15,360 bases of DNA, taken from the NCBI GenBank assembly GCA_028697875.1, contig JAQVEQ010000051.1, positions 1 to 15,360 of the forward strand. Direction: 5' to 3'. This DNA is from Novosphingobium sp. (GTDB lineage: Bacteria; Pseudomonadota; Alphaproteobacteria; Sphingomonadales; Sphingomonadaceae). This document shows positions 1-8,465 of the stretch, piece after piece; position 1 is the first letter of the stretch, and each line of letters begins with the position of its first letter. The translations under genes and the position numbers were made by a program. The notes below the pieces were generated by a model that saw only the letters and a program-made list of their open reading frames with translations, had not been told where the DNA came from and did not search any database.

Positions 1-598
1 GGTTCAGCTGGAATGCCGCCGTTTCGAGCGCCCCGGTGCGGGTCTGCGCCCCGCGATGGGCGGCAAGGACCGGCTCGACCCCGTCTTCGGGCGAATAGCC
101 CTGCTGGAGGACCGGCAGCATCGACAGCATCAAGCCCGCGTACCACGGCTTGTAACGGTCGAAGGCAGCGGGAGGCAGGCCCAGGCCGGTGATCGCCTTT
201 TCATAAGGCGCGCGATCTTCCGCCGGCATCAAGTCGCGCAGGTTCTGGCCCGCCGGCAGCAGGGACTTCTGGGCGAACCCGGCGCGCAGGCTCTCCGTGT
301 CGGCCAGGTCGATTTCCGTGACCAGTTCGTCCGAACCGGCAAGGGCGGCAGCGATCGGCCGGTCGAACCACACCGTCCCGGCAGGCAGGGCATGAATGGT
401 TCCGAACAGGTAGATCGTCGTGTCCTCGTCCGCCACTTTCCACAGGGCCGGATGGCCCGTGGCAGGCTCGTTCGCAGGCGCAGCGGGCGCACTGGCGGCG
501 GGGTTTTCAACTGTTATCTCGGCCTGGCTCGCCGGGCCGGTCAATGCCAGGGCGAGGACGCAAAGTGCGCTGGCAATCCGTCTTGTCGGTAATTTCAT
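1..598 (-). CDS. TraB/GumN family protein, secreted (3' end beyond the window)
   Basis: The reverse strand is open from an ATG at 598 to the window edge, giving about 199 residues; the C-terminal part lies outside. The first 31 or so residues form a signal peptide: a basic start (MKLPTRR), a hydrophobic core (ALCVLALALTG) and a likely cleavage site after ASQA. The protein is therefore probably exported. A low-complexity Ala/Pro linker follows. The mature part then opens with LWKVADEDTTIYLFGTIHAL, the hallmark start of the TraB/GumN (COG3735) family, whose GTxH histidine is thought to bind metal in a Tiki-like protease fold. Later parts (VTEIDLAD, LRDLMP, YKPWYAGLML) also fit the family. Its role in bacteria is poorly defined. 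It is divergent from glyQ across 147 bp. No strong Shine-Dalgarno is visible; the start was chosen because it gives the complete signal peptide. Confidence 0.85.
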   Translation of the reverse strand, partial: MKLPTRRIASALCVLALALTGPASQAEITVENPAASAPAAPANEPATGHPALWKVADEDTTIYLFGTIHALPAGTVWFDRPIAAALAGSDELVTEIDLADTESLRAGFAQKSLLPAGQNLRDLMPAEDRAPYEKAITGLGLPPAAFDRYKPWYAGLMLSMLPVLQQGYSPEDGVEPVLAAHRGAQTRTGALETAAFQLN

Positions 599-745
599 TG
601 CGTCAAACTGCCCCGGCAAAGGTTGCATCCCCGTGAATGCTCTGCCCTAGCCGCCTTGCGCGCCGCATGAAACGGCCTTTTTTCTGTGCGTCCCTGCGCA
701 TTGCGGCATTGACCGGGCAAGACCCATCCGCCATTGGGCCGCGCC

Positions 746-1645
746 ATGACTGATGGCCGCGCAATGTGCCTGCAGGACATGATCCTCGCGCTCCACGCGT
801 TCTGGGGCGAGCAGGGCTGTGTCATCCTGCAGCCTTACGACATGCGGATGGGGGCAGGGACCTTCCACCCGGCGACAACCCTTCGCGCCCTGGGGCCGGA
901 GCCGTGGAACGCGGCCTTCGTCCAGCCCTGCCGCCGCCCGACGGACGGCCGCTATGGCGAAAATCCCAACCGGCTGCAGCACTATTACCAGTACCAGGTG
1001 ATCCTGAAGCCGAGCCCGGAGAACATCCAGGAGCTCTATCTCAAGAGCCTGGAAGTGATCGGGATCGACCCGCTCAAGCACGACATCCGCTTCGTCGAGG
1101 ACGACTGGGAAAGCCCGACTTTGGGCGCCTGGGGCCTTGGCTGGGAAGTCTGGTGCGACGGGATGGAAGTCACCCAGTTCACCTATTTCCAGCAGATGGG
1201 CGGGTTCGACTGCAAGCCGGTCGCCGGTGAGCTGACCTACGGCCTCGAACGCCTTGCGATGTACATCCAGGGCAAGGACAACGTCTACGACCTGGCCTAC
1301 AACAACCACGGCGTCACTTACGGCCAGGTCTTCCTCGAAAACGAGAAGCAAATGTCGAAGTGGAACTTCGAAGTCGCCGACACCGAGGCGCTGTTCGACC
1401 TGTTCCGCAAGGCCGTGGCCGAGTGCAGGAACTGCCTCGCCAACGACGTGCCGATCGCCGCCTACGAACAAGCGATCGAGGCGAGCCACGTGTTCAACCT
1501 GCTGCAGGCGCGCGGTGTTATCAGCGTGCAGGAACGCGCCAGCTACATGGGCCAGGTGCGCGATCTGGCGCGTGGTTCGTGCGAGGCCTACATGGCCAAG
1601 GAAAAGGACCGCTGGGCGGCCGAATTCGACGGGTGGACGGCATGA
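746..1645 (+). CDS. glyQ: Glycyl-tRNA synthetase, alpha subunit
   Basis: This is the alpha subunit of the alpha2-beta2 bacterial glycyl-tRNA synthetase, which charges tRNA-Gly in the cytoplasm. The 299-residue product is near the usual length of about 300. It carries the class II catalytic core: [20 protein letters not shown] near residues 19-38, and the family signature [19 protein letters not shown] from about residue 64. Further conserved blocks are [16 protein letters not shown] (here [17 protein letters not shown]), [18 protein letters not shown] and [15 protein letters not shown]. The ATG at 746 places the conserved [12 protein letters not shown] block where homologues have it. An in-frame TTG at 734 is possible but less likely, and neither start has a clear ribosome-binding site. 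The stop overlaps the glyS start as ATGA (1642-1645), so the two subunits are probably made by coupled translation. The identification is secure. Confidence 0.97.
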   Translation: MTDGRAMCLQDMILALHAFWGEQGCVILQPYDMRMGAGTFHPATTLRALGPEPWNAAFVQPCRRPTDGRYGENPNRLQHYYQYQVILKPSPENIQELYLKSLEVIGIDPLKHDIRFVEDDWESPTLGAWGLGWEVWCDGMEVTQFTYFQQMGGFDCKPVAGELTYGLERLAMYIQGKDNVYDLAYNNHGVTYGQVFLENEKQMSKWNFEVADTEALFDLFRKAVAECRNCLANDVPIAAYEQAIEASHVFNLLQARGVISVQERASYMGQVRDLARGSCEAYMAKEKDRWAAEFDGWTA

Positions 1646-3813
1646 GCGACTTCCTCCTCGAACTGCGCTGCGAGGAAATCCCGGCGCGGATGCAGGCCGA
1701 CGCGCGCGGCGAACTGGAAAAGCTGTTCCGCCAGCACATGGGCGACGCCGGCGTTGCGCTGGGCGAAGTTGCCGTCTGGTCCACCCCGCGCCGCCTCGCG
1801 CTGGTCGCGAAGGGCCTGCCTGAACGGACCGAAGCCGTCAGCGAAGAGTCCAAAGGGCCGCCCGAAGGCGCGCCCGACCAGGCCATCGAAGGCTTCTGCC
1901 GCAAGGCCGGCGTCACGCGCGATCAGCTGGAAGTGCGCGATGTGAAGGGCCGGGCGACCTATTTCGCGGTCCGCAACATCCCCGGCCGCACGGTGAAAGA
2001 CCTCCTGGCCGAAGCGATCCCCGCGATGGTCCGCGCTTTCTCGTGGCCCAAGTCGATGCGCTGGGGCACCGCATCCATGTCGACCGAAAGCCTGCGCTGG
2101 GTCCGCCCGCTGTCCGGCATCGTCGCGATCCTGGGCGAAGATCTGGTCGAATGCGAAGTCGGCGGAATCGCGTCCGGCTACGTCACCAAGGGCCACCGCT
2201 TCCATGGTGCGAAGCCGGAACACGACGTTACCGGCACCGGCTTTACCGAAACGGCCGTGCCGCACCACCCGGGCGACATCACCATCGGCGGTGCGCACGA
2301 CTATGTGGAAAAGCTGCGCGCTTGCCATGTGATCGTCGACCATACGGAACGCGAACACATCGTCCGCACCAAGGCCAAGGCCGTCGCGCACGACGCGGGG
2401 CTGGTGCTGGTCGAGGACGAAGGGCTGGTGATCGAGAATGCGGGCCTCACCGAATGGCCGGTGCCGCTGCTCGGCAATTTCGACCCGGATTTCCTTGAGG
2501 TTCCGCCCGAGGTTATCCAGCTGACCGCGCGCACCAACCAGAAATATTTCATCTGCCGCGACAAGCACGGAAAACTGGCCAACGCTTTCGTCTGCACCGC
2601 CAATATCGTGGCGCTGGACGGCGGGACGGCGATTGTCGACGGCAACCGCAAGGTCCTCGCCGCGCGCCTTTCCGACGCGCGCTTCTTCTGGGATGTGGAC
2701 CGCAAGAAGCCGCTGGCCGAACACGCGCGGAAACTCGCCAATATCGTGTTCCACGAAAAGCTCGGCACCGTGTCCGACAAGGTCGAACGCGTGGCGAAGC
2801 TGGCCGAATGGCTGGCGAGCGAAGGGATCGTGCCGAATTGCGACCCGGCGCTGGCGCGGCAGGCGGCCGAACTGTGCAAGGCTGACCTCGTCACCGAAAT
2901 GGTCGGCGAATTCCCCGAACTGCAAGGCCTGATGGGCGGCTACTACGCCCGCGCCGAAGGCCTGCCGGACGCCGTGGCCGACGCCATCCGCGACCACTAC
3001 AAACCGGTCGGGCAGGGCGACGATGTCCCCACCGCGCCGGTGACGGTCGCCGTATCGCTGGCGGACAAGCTGGATACCCTCCGCAGCTTCTTCTCCATCG
3101 ACGAGAAGCCGACCGGTTCGAAGGATCCGTTCGCCCTGCGCCGTGCCGCCCTGGGGATCATCCGCCTCGTTACCGAAAACAAGCTGCGTATGAGCATTGG
3201 CGAAGGCGATCTGCTCCATTTCTTCGCCGACCGTCTCAAGGTCCAGCAGAAGGAAGCGGGCGTACGCCACGACCTGATCGACGCGGTTTTCGCGCTCGGC
3301 GGGGAGGACGATCTCGTCCGCCTGCTGGCCCGGGTCCACGCGCTCCAGGCGTTCGTCGGCACGGAAGACGGCGCCAACCTGCTGGCCGGGTACAAGCGCG
3401 CGGCCAATATCCTCAAGAAAGAGGAATGGCTGGGTGTGGAAGGCGAAATCGCCCGCACCGGCGAGGAAGATCCGCTCGCCATGGTCGATGATCCCGACCT
3501 TGCCCCCGTGATTGCCGCCAAGATGGCGCAGGCCCACGAGAAAGAGCTTTCCTACACGCTCGAACCGGCGGAAAAGGCGCTGATCGATGCGCTTGCCACG
3601 GCCGAACCCAAGGCCGCTTCCGCCATCGCGGCGGAAGACTTCGCCGGAGCGATGGCGGCCCTGGCTTCGCTGCGCGCGCCGATCGATGCCTTCTTCGACG
3701 AGGTGACGGTGAACGACAGCAATCCCGACAAACGTGCCGCCCGGCTCGACTTGCTTGCACAGTTCCGTGCTGCGGTGCACAAAGTTGCGGATTTTTCGCG
3801 TATCGAGGGGTGA
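1642..3813 (+). CDS. glyS: Glycyl-tRNA synthetase, beta subunit
   Basis: This is the beta subunit of the same glycyl-tRNA synthetase; in this family it supplies tRNA recognition and is needed for aminoacylation. The product is 723 residues, slightly longer than the roughly 690 of E. coli. Recognisable blocks include the N-terminus [52 protein letters not shown] and LADARFF-like [11 protein letters not shown]. The HD-like region follows: [20 protein letters not shown], then SLADKLDTL and [17 protein letters not shown]. The C-terminal anticodon-binding domain ends with [16 protein letters not shown]. The start is the ATG inside the stop of glyQ; an upstream in-frame extension exists but lies wholly inside glyQ and was rejected. 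No strong terminator separates it from ppdK, so readthrough into ppdK is possible. Confidence 0.97.
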   Translation: MSDFLLELRCEEIPARMQADARGELEKLFRQHMGDAGVALGEVAVWSTPRRLALVAKGLPERTEAVSEESKGPPEGAPDQAIEGFCRKAGVTRDQLEVRDVKGRATYFAVRNIPGRTVKDLLAEAIPAMVRAFSWPKSMRWGTASMSTESLRWVRPLSGIVAILGEDLVECEVGGIASGYVTKGHRFHGAKPEHDVTGTGFTETAVPHHPGDITIGGAHDYVEKLRACHVIVDHTEREHIVRTKAKAVAHDAGLVLVEDEGLVIENAGLTEWPVPLLGNFDPDFLEVPPEVIQLTARTNQKYFICRDKHGKLANAFVCTANIVALDGGTAIVDGNRKVLAARLSDARFFWDVDRKKPLAEHARKLANIVFHEKLGTVSDKVERVAKLAEWLASEGIVPNCDPALARQAAELCKADLVTEMVGEFPELQGLMGGYYARAEGLPDAVADAIRDHYKPVGQGDDVPTAPVTVAVSLADKLDTLRSFFSIDEKPTGSKDPFALRRAALGIIRLVTENKLRMSIGEGDLLHFFADRLKVQQKEAGVRHDLIDAVFALGGEDDLVRLLARVHALQAFVGTEDGANLLAGYKRAANILKKEEWLGVEGEIARTGEEDPLAMVDDPDLAPVIAAKMAQAHEKELSYTLEPAEKALIDALATAEPKAASAIAAEDFAGAMAALASLRAPIDAFFDEVTVNDSNPDKRAARLDLLAQFRAAVHKVADFSRIEG

Positions 3814-3833
3814 GCGCTTTTCGGCTCCGAACA

Positions 3834-3851
3834 GTGTCAACTGTGTCAACT
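3834..3851. repeat. Perfect tandem 9-bp direct repeat upstream of ppdK
   Basis: Two exact copies of GTGTCAACT lie head to tail (3834-3842 and 3843-3851), 33 bp before the ppdK start and 20 bp after the glyS stop. Each copy contains TGTCAA, the reverse complement of the -35 hexamer TTGACA. No acceptable -10 sits at 16-18 bp on the minus strand. It could be a protein-binding site controlling ppdK; no known regulator is recognised. Confidence 0.6.
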
Positions 3852-3884
3852 TCGCCCTGGATTTAAAGGAAACGGCGGGGATAG

Positions 3885-6548
3885 ATGAACAAATCGGTCT
3901 ATACTTTCGGCGGTGGCGTCCAGCATGACGATCCCCGCGCACGGGACAAGACGATCATGGGCGGCAAGGGCGCGAACCTTGCCGAAATGGCGGGGATTGG
4001 CCTTCCGGTGCCTCCCGGCTTCACCATCACGACCGAGGAATGCGTCAGCTACCTCGCCGGCGGTTCCGACTTCTCGGACGAACTGCGCGCCGATGTCGCC
4101 GCCGCGCTGACCCATATCGAAAAGGCCGTGGGCAAGACCTTCGGCGATCCTTCCGATCCGCTGCTCGTCTCGGTCCGTTCCGGCGCACGCGTCTCCATGC
4201 CCGGCATGATGGACACCGTGCTCAACCTCGGCCTCAACGACGAAACGGTGAAGGGCCTTGCCGCGACGTCAGGCGACGAACGCTTCGCCTGGGATTCCTA
4301 CCGCCGCTTCATCCAGATGTATTCGGACGTCGTGCTCGGCCTCGACCATGGCGCGTTCGAGGAAGCGCTGGAAATCGCCAAGGAAGACAAGGGCTATTTC
4401 AGCGACACCGAGATGGAAGCCGCCGACTGGAAGGCCCTGGTCGCCGAATACGAGGCTATCGTCGAACGCGAACTGGGCCGTCCATTCCCGCAGGACGTGA
4501 CCGAACAGCTCTGGGGCGCGATTTCCGCCGTGTTCGACAGCTGGGATTCCGACCGGGCCAAGGTCTATCGCCGGTTGAACGACATTCCGGGCGACTGGGG
4601 CACTGCCGTCAACGTGCAGGCCATGGTCTTCGGCAACATGGGCGATACCAGCGCCACCGGCGTGGCCTTCACGCGCGACCCGGCGACGGGTGAGAAAACC
4701 TATTATGGCGAATGGCTGGTCAATGCGCAGGGCGAAGATGTCGTCGCCGGCATCCGCACGCCGCAATACCTGACGAAGAAGGCCCGCGAGGCCGCCAATG
4801 CCAAGCCGCTGAGCATGGAAGAGGCGATGCCCAAGGCCTATGGCGAACTGGCCGATGTCTTCGAACTGCTCGAAAAGCACTACAAGGACATGCAGGACAT
4901 CGAGTTCACCGTGGAACGCGGCAAGCTGTGGATGCTCCAGACCCGTTCGGGCAAGCGCACGGCCAAGGCCGCGCTCAAGATGGCGGTCGACATGGTCCAC
5001 GAAGGCCTGATCGACGAACAGACCGCGATCCTGCGCATCGATCCGATGGCGCTCGACCAGTTGCTGCACCCGACGCTCGACCCGGATGCCCCGCGCGACA
5101 TCCTCGTCAAGGGCCTGCCGGCGTCGCCCGGTGCGGCCGCGGGCGCGATCGTGCTCGATGCCGATACGGCGGAAAAGCGGGCCGACCGGGGCGAGGCGGT
5201 GATCCTCGTCCGAGTGGAAACCAGCCCGGAAGACATCCACGGCATGCACGCGGCCAAGGGCATCCTGACCGCGCGCGGCGGGATGACCAGCCACGCGGCC
5301 GTGGTGGCGCGCGGGATGGGCCGTCCCTGCGTGTCCGGCGCCTCGGGCGTCTATATCGATATGGCCAAGCGCACGCTGCGGATCGGCAATCGCGAACTCA
5401 AGGAAGGCGACCTGATTACGCTGGACGGCGCGACGGGCGACGTCATGGCAGGTGAAGTGCCGACCATCGAGCCCGAACTGGTCGGCGACTTCGCCACCCT
5501 GATGGCCTGGGCCGACACGCACCGCCGCATGAAAGTGCGGACCAACGCCGAAACCCCGGCGGACTGCCGCATGGCGCGCCAGTTCGGGGCCGAAGGTATC
5601 GGCCTGTGCCGGACCGAGCACATGTTCTTCGAGGATTCGCGGATCTCCGCCGTGCGCCAGATGATCCTGGCCGAGAACGAGGCCGGGCGGCGCGAGGCGC
5701 TGGCCAAGCTGCTGCCTGAACAGCGCGCGGATTTCCGCGAGATCTTCGAGGTGATGCAGGGCCTGCCGGTGACCATCCGCCTGCTCGATCCGCCGCTGCA
5801 CGAATTCCTCCCGCACGGCGAGGGCGAATTCGCGGAACTGGCGGAAGTGACCGGCTTCGGCGTCGAACATCTCAAGCGCCGGGCCGAGGAACTGCACGAA
5901 TTCAACCCCATGCTGGGCCATCGCGGCTGCCGTCTCGGGATCACCTATCCCGAGATCTACGAAATGCAGGCGCGGGCGATTTTCGAAGCCGCTTGCGACG
6001 TGGCGTCCGGGCAGGGCGATACGATCGTGCCCGAAATCATGGTGCCGCTGGTCGGGACCCGGCGTGAGCTCGATATCCTCAAGGAACTGATCGACCGCGT
6101 GGCGGGCGAGGTTTTCGCCGAAACCGGCACCACGCTCGATTACATCGTCGGCACGATGATCGAACTGCCGCGCGCCGCGCTGATGGCGGGCGAGATCGCG
6201 GAAACGGCGCAGTTCTTCTCGTTCGGCACCAACGACCTCACGCAGACCACGCTGGGCGTCAGCCGCGACGATTCGGCGCGCTTCCTCGCCCAGTATGTCG
6301 AGAAGGGGATCTATCCCCGCGATCCCTTCGTCAGCCTCGACATCGAAGGCGTCGGCCAGCTCGTGACTCATGCGGCCGGAAACGGCCGGGTCACGCGGGC
6401 GGACATCAAGCTCGGCATCTGCGGCGAACATGGCGGCGATCCGGCCAGCATCGCGTTCTGCGAAAAGACCGGCCTGGATTACGTCAGCGCCTCGCCCTAT
6501 CGCGTGCCGATTGCCCGGCTCGCGGCGGCACAGGCGGCACTGGGCTAA
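3885..6548 (+). CDS. ppdK: Pyruvate, phosphate dikinase
   Basis: PPDK interconverts pyruvate, ATP and phosphate with phosphoenolpyruvate, AMP and pyrophosphate in the cytoplasm, and can act in gluconeogenesis or glycolysis. The product is 887 residues, the usual bacterial length. The N-terminal ATP-grasp domain begins with YTFGGGV and KTIMGGKGANLAEMAGIGLP, and has SVRSGARVSMPGMMDTVLNL. The central phosphohistidine domain carries GGMTSHAAVVARGMGRPC, with the catalytic histidine at about residue 470. The C-terminal PEP/pyruvate barrel has GLCRTEHMFF, FSFGTNDLTQTTLG and GICGEHGGDP, whose cysteine is about residue 846. The two catalytic residues are offset by the same 15 positions from their Clostridium symbiosum counterparts (His455 and Cys831), which supports an intact enzyme. 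AAAGGA lies about 12 bp before the ATG. The stop overlaps that of the convergent methyltransferase gene. A glyQ-glyS-ppdK order is, as I recall it, common in sphingomonads. Confidence 0.97.
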   Translation: MNKSVYTFGGGVQHDDPRARDKTIMGGKGANLAEMAGIGLPVPPGFTITTEECVSYLAGGSDFSDELRADVAAALTHIEKAVGKTFGDPSDPLLVSVRSGARVSMPGMMDTVLNLGLNDETVKGLAATSGDERFAWDSYRRFIQMYSDVVLGLDHGAFEEALEIAKEDKGYFSDTEMEAADWKALVAEYEAIVERELGRPFPQDVTEQLWGAISAVFDSWDSDRAKVYRRLNDIPGDWGTAVNVQAMVFGNMGDTSATGVAFTRDPATGEKTYYGEWLVNAQGEDVVAGIRTPQYLTKKAREAANAKPLSMEEAMPKAYGELADVFELLEKHYKDMQDIEFTVERGKLWMLQTRSGKRTAKAALKMAVDMVHEGLIDEQTAILRIDPMALDQLLHPTLDPDAPRDILVKGLPASPGAAAGAIVLDADTAEKRADRGEAVILVRVETSPEDIHGMHAAKGILTARGGMTSHAAVVARGMGRPCVSGASGVYIDMAKRTLRIGNRELKEGDLITLDGATGDVMAGEVPTIEPELVGDFATLMAWADTHRRMKVRTNAETPADCRMARQFGAEGIGLCRTEHMFFEDSRISAVRQMILAENEAGRREALAKLLPEQRADFREIFEVMQGLPVTIRLLDPPLHEFLPHGEGEFAELAEVTGFGVEHLKRRAEELHEFNPMLGHRGCRLGITYPEIYEMQARAIFEAACDVASGQGDTIVPEIMVPLVGTRRELDILKELIDRVAGEVFAETGTTLDYIVGTMIELPRAALMAGEIAETAQFFSFGTNDLTQTTLGVSRDDSARFLAQYVEKGIYPRDPFVSLDIEGVGQLVTHAAGNGRVTRADIKLGICGEHGGDPASIAFCEKTGLDYVSASPYRVPIARLAAAQAALG

Positions 6549-7321
6549 TTTTTCCAGCCACTTAAGGTCAATATCTCGAAGCGTTCGGACACGCGCCCGT
6601 CGCTGTCCGCCGCTTCGAGAAAGGCCGCTCGCGCCCGCTCGCGCATGTCACGGGACAGGACTGGGGCCGAAGACGCCAGCACACTGCCGAGCCCTTGCGC
6701 CCTCAGATCGCCGACAAGCCGGTCGAGCGATCCGAAGCGGACTGTCAGCGAACGGCTGTCGACCACCGGATCGGCCCAGCCCACGCGCTGGAGCAGCTGC
6801 CCCCCGGCGCGGACATCGACCAGCGGATGCATCCGCGCCGCCGGCCTGTCGCCGTCGGCCGTCAGCATGGCCTTGCGCAGCTGCGGCAGGCTGCCTGCGC
6901 CAATGAAACTGGCGATGGCGAAACCGCCGGGCGCCAGGGCATTACGGATGTGGACCAGGGCACCGGGCAGGTCGTTGACGGTATCGAGCGTGCACAGGCT
7001 CGCCACCAGGTCGAACGGGCCGAACGGGAAGGGCCGCTCTTCGTCCAGCGCCGCCTCGCCGGGGCCGGGAACGCTGTCCGCCGCCGTAACCGCGCAGCCG
7101 CGCGCGGCGAGGGCCGCAGCCAGTTCGCCGGTCCAGTCCCCGATCACCAAGGCGCTGGCAGGCGCGTGACGGACGAAAGCGAGCCGTTCCAGGACGTCTT
7201 CGGCCATGTCGTCGAGGATGTAGCGCGGCGCATCGGGCAGGGCCTGCAACCGGCGCAGGCGCATCCGGGCATGCCGGCGGCGGGACGGGGAGAATATCTT
7301 CGGGGGCGGACGATTGGCCAT
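6545..7321 (-). CDS. SAM-dependent methyltransferase-fold protein, BioC/NDUFAF5-like
   Basis: The 258-residue product begins MANRPPPKIFSPSRRRHARM, the kind of start (PxIFDRxxxRRRRxRA) seen in alphaproteobacterial class I methyltransferases related to BioC and to the mitochondrial complex I factor NDUFAF5. A Rossmann nucleotide-binding motif follows (ALVIGDWTGELA, about residues 57-68, divergent from the usual GCGTG) with an acidic strand end (VTAAD). Next come FDLVASLCTLDTVNDLPGAL and IRNALAPGGFAIASFIG, the post-I and motif III regions. The substrate cannot be read from the sequence, and NDUFAF5 itself hydroxylates rather than methylates. The open frame extends about 1.1 kb further upstream antisense to comF, but homology begins at the ATG at 7321, preceded by AGGGGA at good spacing. 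It diverges from comF across 75 bp, and its TAG overlaps the ppdK TAA. Confidence 0.85.
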   Translation of the reverse strand: MANRPPPKIFSPSRRRHARMRLRRLQALPDAPRYILDDMAEDVLERLAFVRHAPASALVIGDWTGELAAALAARGCAVTAADSVPGPGEAALDEERPFPFGPFDLVASLCTLDTVNDLPGALVHIRNALAPGGFAIASFIGAGSLPQLRKAMLTADGDRPAARMHPLVDVRAGGQLLQRVGWADPVVDSRSLTVRFGSLDRLVGDLRAQGLGSVLASSAPVLSRDMRERARAAFLEAADSDGRVSERFEILTLSGWKN

Positions 7322-7396
7322 GGCTTCCCCTGCCGCGCCTGCCGTGGCGGCGCAAGCGCCTTGCCGCGCGGACGCTACGGCGTCATGGAACGGGGC

Positions 7397-8143
7397 ATGA
7401 GCGCCCGGCAGCTTCTCGCCCGTTCCCTCGCCCCGGTGGTCGATCTCGTCTATCCGCCGCGCTGCCCCCTGTGCGGGGAGGCCCTGGCGGCGCAGGATGG
7501 CCTGTGCACCGCGTGCTGGAGCGAACTGTCGATACCAGGCGAACCGTGCTGCGCGACCTGCCAGCGACCCTTCGGCGCCGACCATATGGACGAAGGCGCG
7601 ATCTGCGCCCCCTGCATGGCCGAACCGCCCCGTCACGATGGAATCGCGGCGGCAACGCTCTACAACGCCGCATCGCGCCAGCTCGTGCTCTCGTTCAAGC
7701 ATGGCCGGAAGATCGCCCTTGCCCCGATGATGGCCCGGCTGATTGCCGCCAGGCTGCCGGAGATTACCCGCGATACGATCCTGGTGCCGGTCCCGCTCCA
7801 CCCGTTCCGGCTGTGGCGGCGCGGCTTCAACCAGTCGGTGCTGCTGGCGCACGAGATTGCCCGGATTCGCGGGGCACAGCTGGCAGTCGATGTCCTGCGC
7901 CGCCGGAAATCGACGCCGTCCCTTGGCGGCCTGGGCCGGAAGGCCCGCATCCGCACGCTTTCGGGGGCAATCGACGTGGCGCACCGCTGGAAAAGCCGGC
8001 TCAAGGATGCCGACATCGTGCTGGTCGACGACGTGCTGACCAGCGGCGCGACAACCGGTGCCTGCGTGAGCGCGCTCAAGCGGGCCGGGGCGAAAAAGGT
8101 ATTGATCGCCTGCTTCGCCCGGGTCGCGGAAGAGGCGCTCTAG
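7397..8143 (+). CDS. comF: ComF family phosphoribosyltransferase-like protein
   Basis: The 248-residue product has the two-part ComF layout. An N-terminal zinc-finger-like region holds CPLC (about residues 23-26), CTAC, CATC and CAPC pairs. A type I phosphoribosyltransferase domain follows, with VPVPLHPFRLWRRGFNQS and the PRPP-binding loop VLVDDVLTSGATTGAC near the C-terminus. ComF in naturally competent bacteria takes part in DNA uptake or processing; in most alphaproteobacteria its job is unproven. ATG 7397 was chosen because the purine-rich GGAACGGGG lies just upstream; an in-frame ATG at 7385 would add four residues. A much longer frame runs upstream to 6695 but lies antisense to the methyltransferase gene and was rejected. 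A 12-bp-stem hairpin begins 16 bp after the stop and could end this transcript. Confidence 0.92.
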   Translation: MSARQLLARSLAPVVDLVYPPRCPLCGEALAAQDGLCTACWSELSIPGEPCCATCQRPFGADHMDEGAICAPCMAEPPRHDGIAAATLYNAASRQLVLSFKHGRKIALAPMMARLIAARLPEITRDTILVPVPLHPFRLWRRGFNQSVLLAHEIARIRGAQLAVDVLRRRKSTPSLGGLGRKARIRTLSGAIDVAHRWKSRLKDADIVLVDDVLTSGATTGACVSALKRAGAKKVLIACFARVAEEAL

Positions 8144-8159
8144 CCTGGGTACAAACGAA

Positions 8160-8187
8160 GACGCCCGGAACCGAAGTTCCGGGCGTC
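8160..8187. terminator. Strong hairpin after comF, probable transcription terminator
   Basis: GACGCCCGGAAC, loop CGAA, then GTTCCGGGCGTC form a perfect 12-bp stem with a 4-base loop, starting 16 bp after the comF stop. Read rightwards it has no T-tract (CGCGTGACG follows). Read leftwards the loop becomes C-TTCG-G, the very stable UUCG tetraloop in RNA, and is followed by the T-rich TTCGTTTGT. The hairpin therefore looks better made as a terminator for a leftward transcript, though it may serve both directions. Confidence 0.7.
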
Positions 8188-8252
8188 CGCGTGACGAAAT
8201 TCTTTGGACACTCGGGCCGCCCCCACGGGGCCCACCGGTCCGATCCCTCATG

Positions 8253-8321
8253 TGGCGCGCCTCGTATGTCCGGGCTGCTGCCGCATTCCCCCTGTACCTT
8301 GGCGCTTTCATCAGCGCGCCA
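8253..8321. repeat. 8-bp inverted repeat in the comF-hisI interval
   Basis: TGGCGCGC (8253-8260) and GCGCGCCA (8314-8321) are perfect reverse complements 53 bp apart. A competing stem, GGCGC (8301-8305) with GCGCC (8316-8320), shares the right arm, so two alternative folds are possible. Confidence 0.5.
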
Positions 8322-8327
8322 GATCCG

Positions 8328-8378
8328 GCGGGCGGCCCTCCAAGACCGCAGGGTTTGTTTTCCATTAAAGCCGCCCGC
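8328..8378. repeat. 9-bp inverted repeat in the comF-hisI interval
   Basis: GCGGGCGGC (8328-8336) and GCCGCCCGC (8370-8378) are perfect reverse complements separated by 33 bp, including the relatively AT-rich GTTTGTTTTCCATTAAA. In RNA this would be a stable stem with an unpaired, open loop. Confidence 0.5.
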
Positions 8379-8409
8379 AAGGAAGTCCCTTCCGCTTGTT
8401 CCGTGGATT

Positions 8410-8437
8410 TTGCACGCCATCTGTGGTTATCGTGCAA
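8410..8437. repeat. 7-bp inverted repeat with 14-bp spacer upstream of hisI
   Basis: TTGCACG (8410-8416) and CGTGCAA (8431-8437) are perfect reverse complements, about 100 bp before the ATG of hisI. The arm size and spacing fit either a dimeric repressor operator or a leader stem-loop. No known operator consensus is recognised. A further small hairpin, GCCTGC-GCCCG-GCAGGC (8445-8461), follows directly. Confidence 0.45.
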
Positions 8438-8465
8438 CAAGGCAGCCTGCGCCCGGCAGGCAACG

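Larger units (their letters stand above)
8150..8460 (-). ncRNA. Candidate structured small RNA (hypothesis)
   Basis: The case rests on three things seen together on the minus strand: a promoter-like TTGAAA-N18-TGTAAT at 8495-8466, a series of inverted repeats (9-bp GCGGGCGGC/GCCGCCCGC and 8-bp TGGCGCGC/GCGCGCCA), and a UUCG-loop hairpin with a T-rich tail at the left end. A transcript from about 8460 to 8150 would be about 310 nt. It matches no RNA family I recognise. Inverted repeats fold on either strand, and GC-rich DNA gives them by chance, so this could instead be the leader of hisI plus a comF terminator. Confidence 0.25.

Noticed and set aside
662..683. GCCG-CATGAAA-CGGC stem followed by six T, between the TraB/GumN gene and glyQ
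   Set aside because: A 4-bp stem is too weak for an intrinsic terminator, and no rightward gene ends just before it within the window.
709..737. TTGACC as a -35 for glyQ
   Set aside because: The position 17 bp downstream reads CATTGG, a poor -10, and would nearly overlap the start codon.
1588..3942. 784-codon open frame antisense to glyS
   Set aside because: It mirrors glyS codon for codon, has no recognisable motif, and such long antisense frames are normal in GC-rich genomes.
4269..6431. 720-codon open frame antisense to ppdK
   Set aside because: It is a GC-driven shadow of a clear PPDK gene and shows no domain of its own.
6695..7384. N-terminal extension of the comF frame
   Set aside because: It is antisense to the methyltransferase gene, and ComF similarity begins only after 7397.
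8188..8440. SRP RNA, RNase P RNA, tmRNA or 6S RNA in the gene-free interval
   Set aside because: I looked for the conserved SRP GGAA apical loop, the RNase P GAGGAAAGTCC block and a tmRNA tag or CCA end. None is present, and no 6S-like match was recognised.
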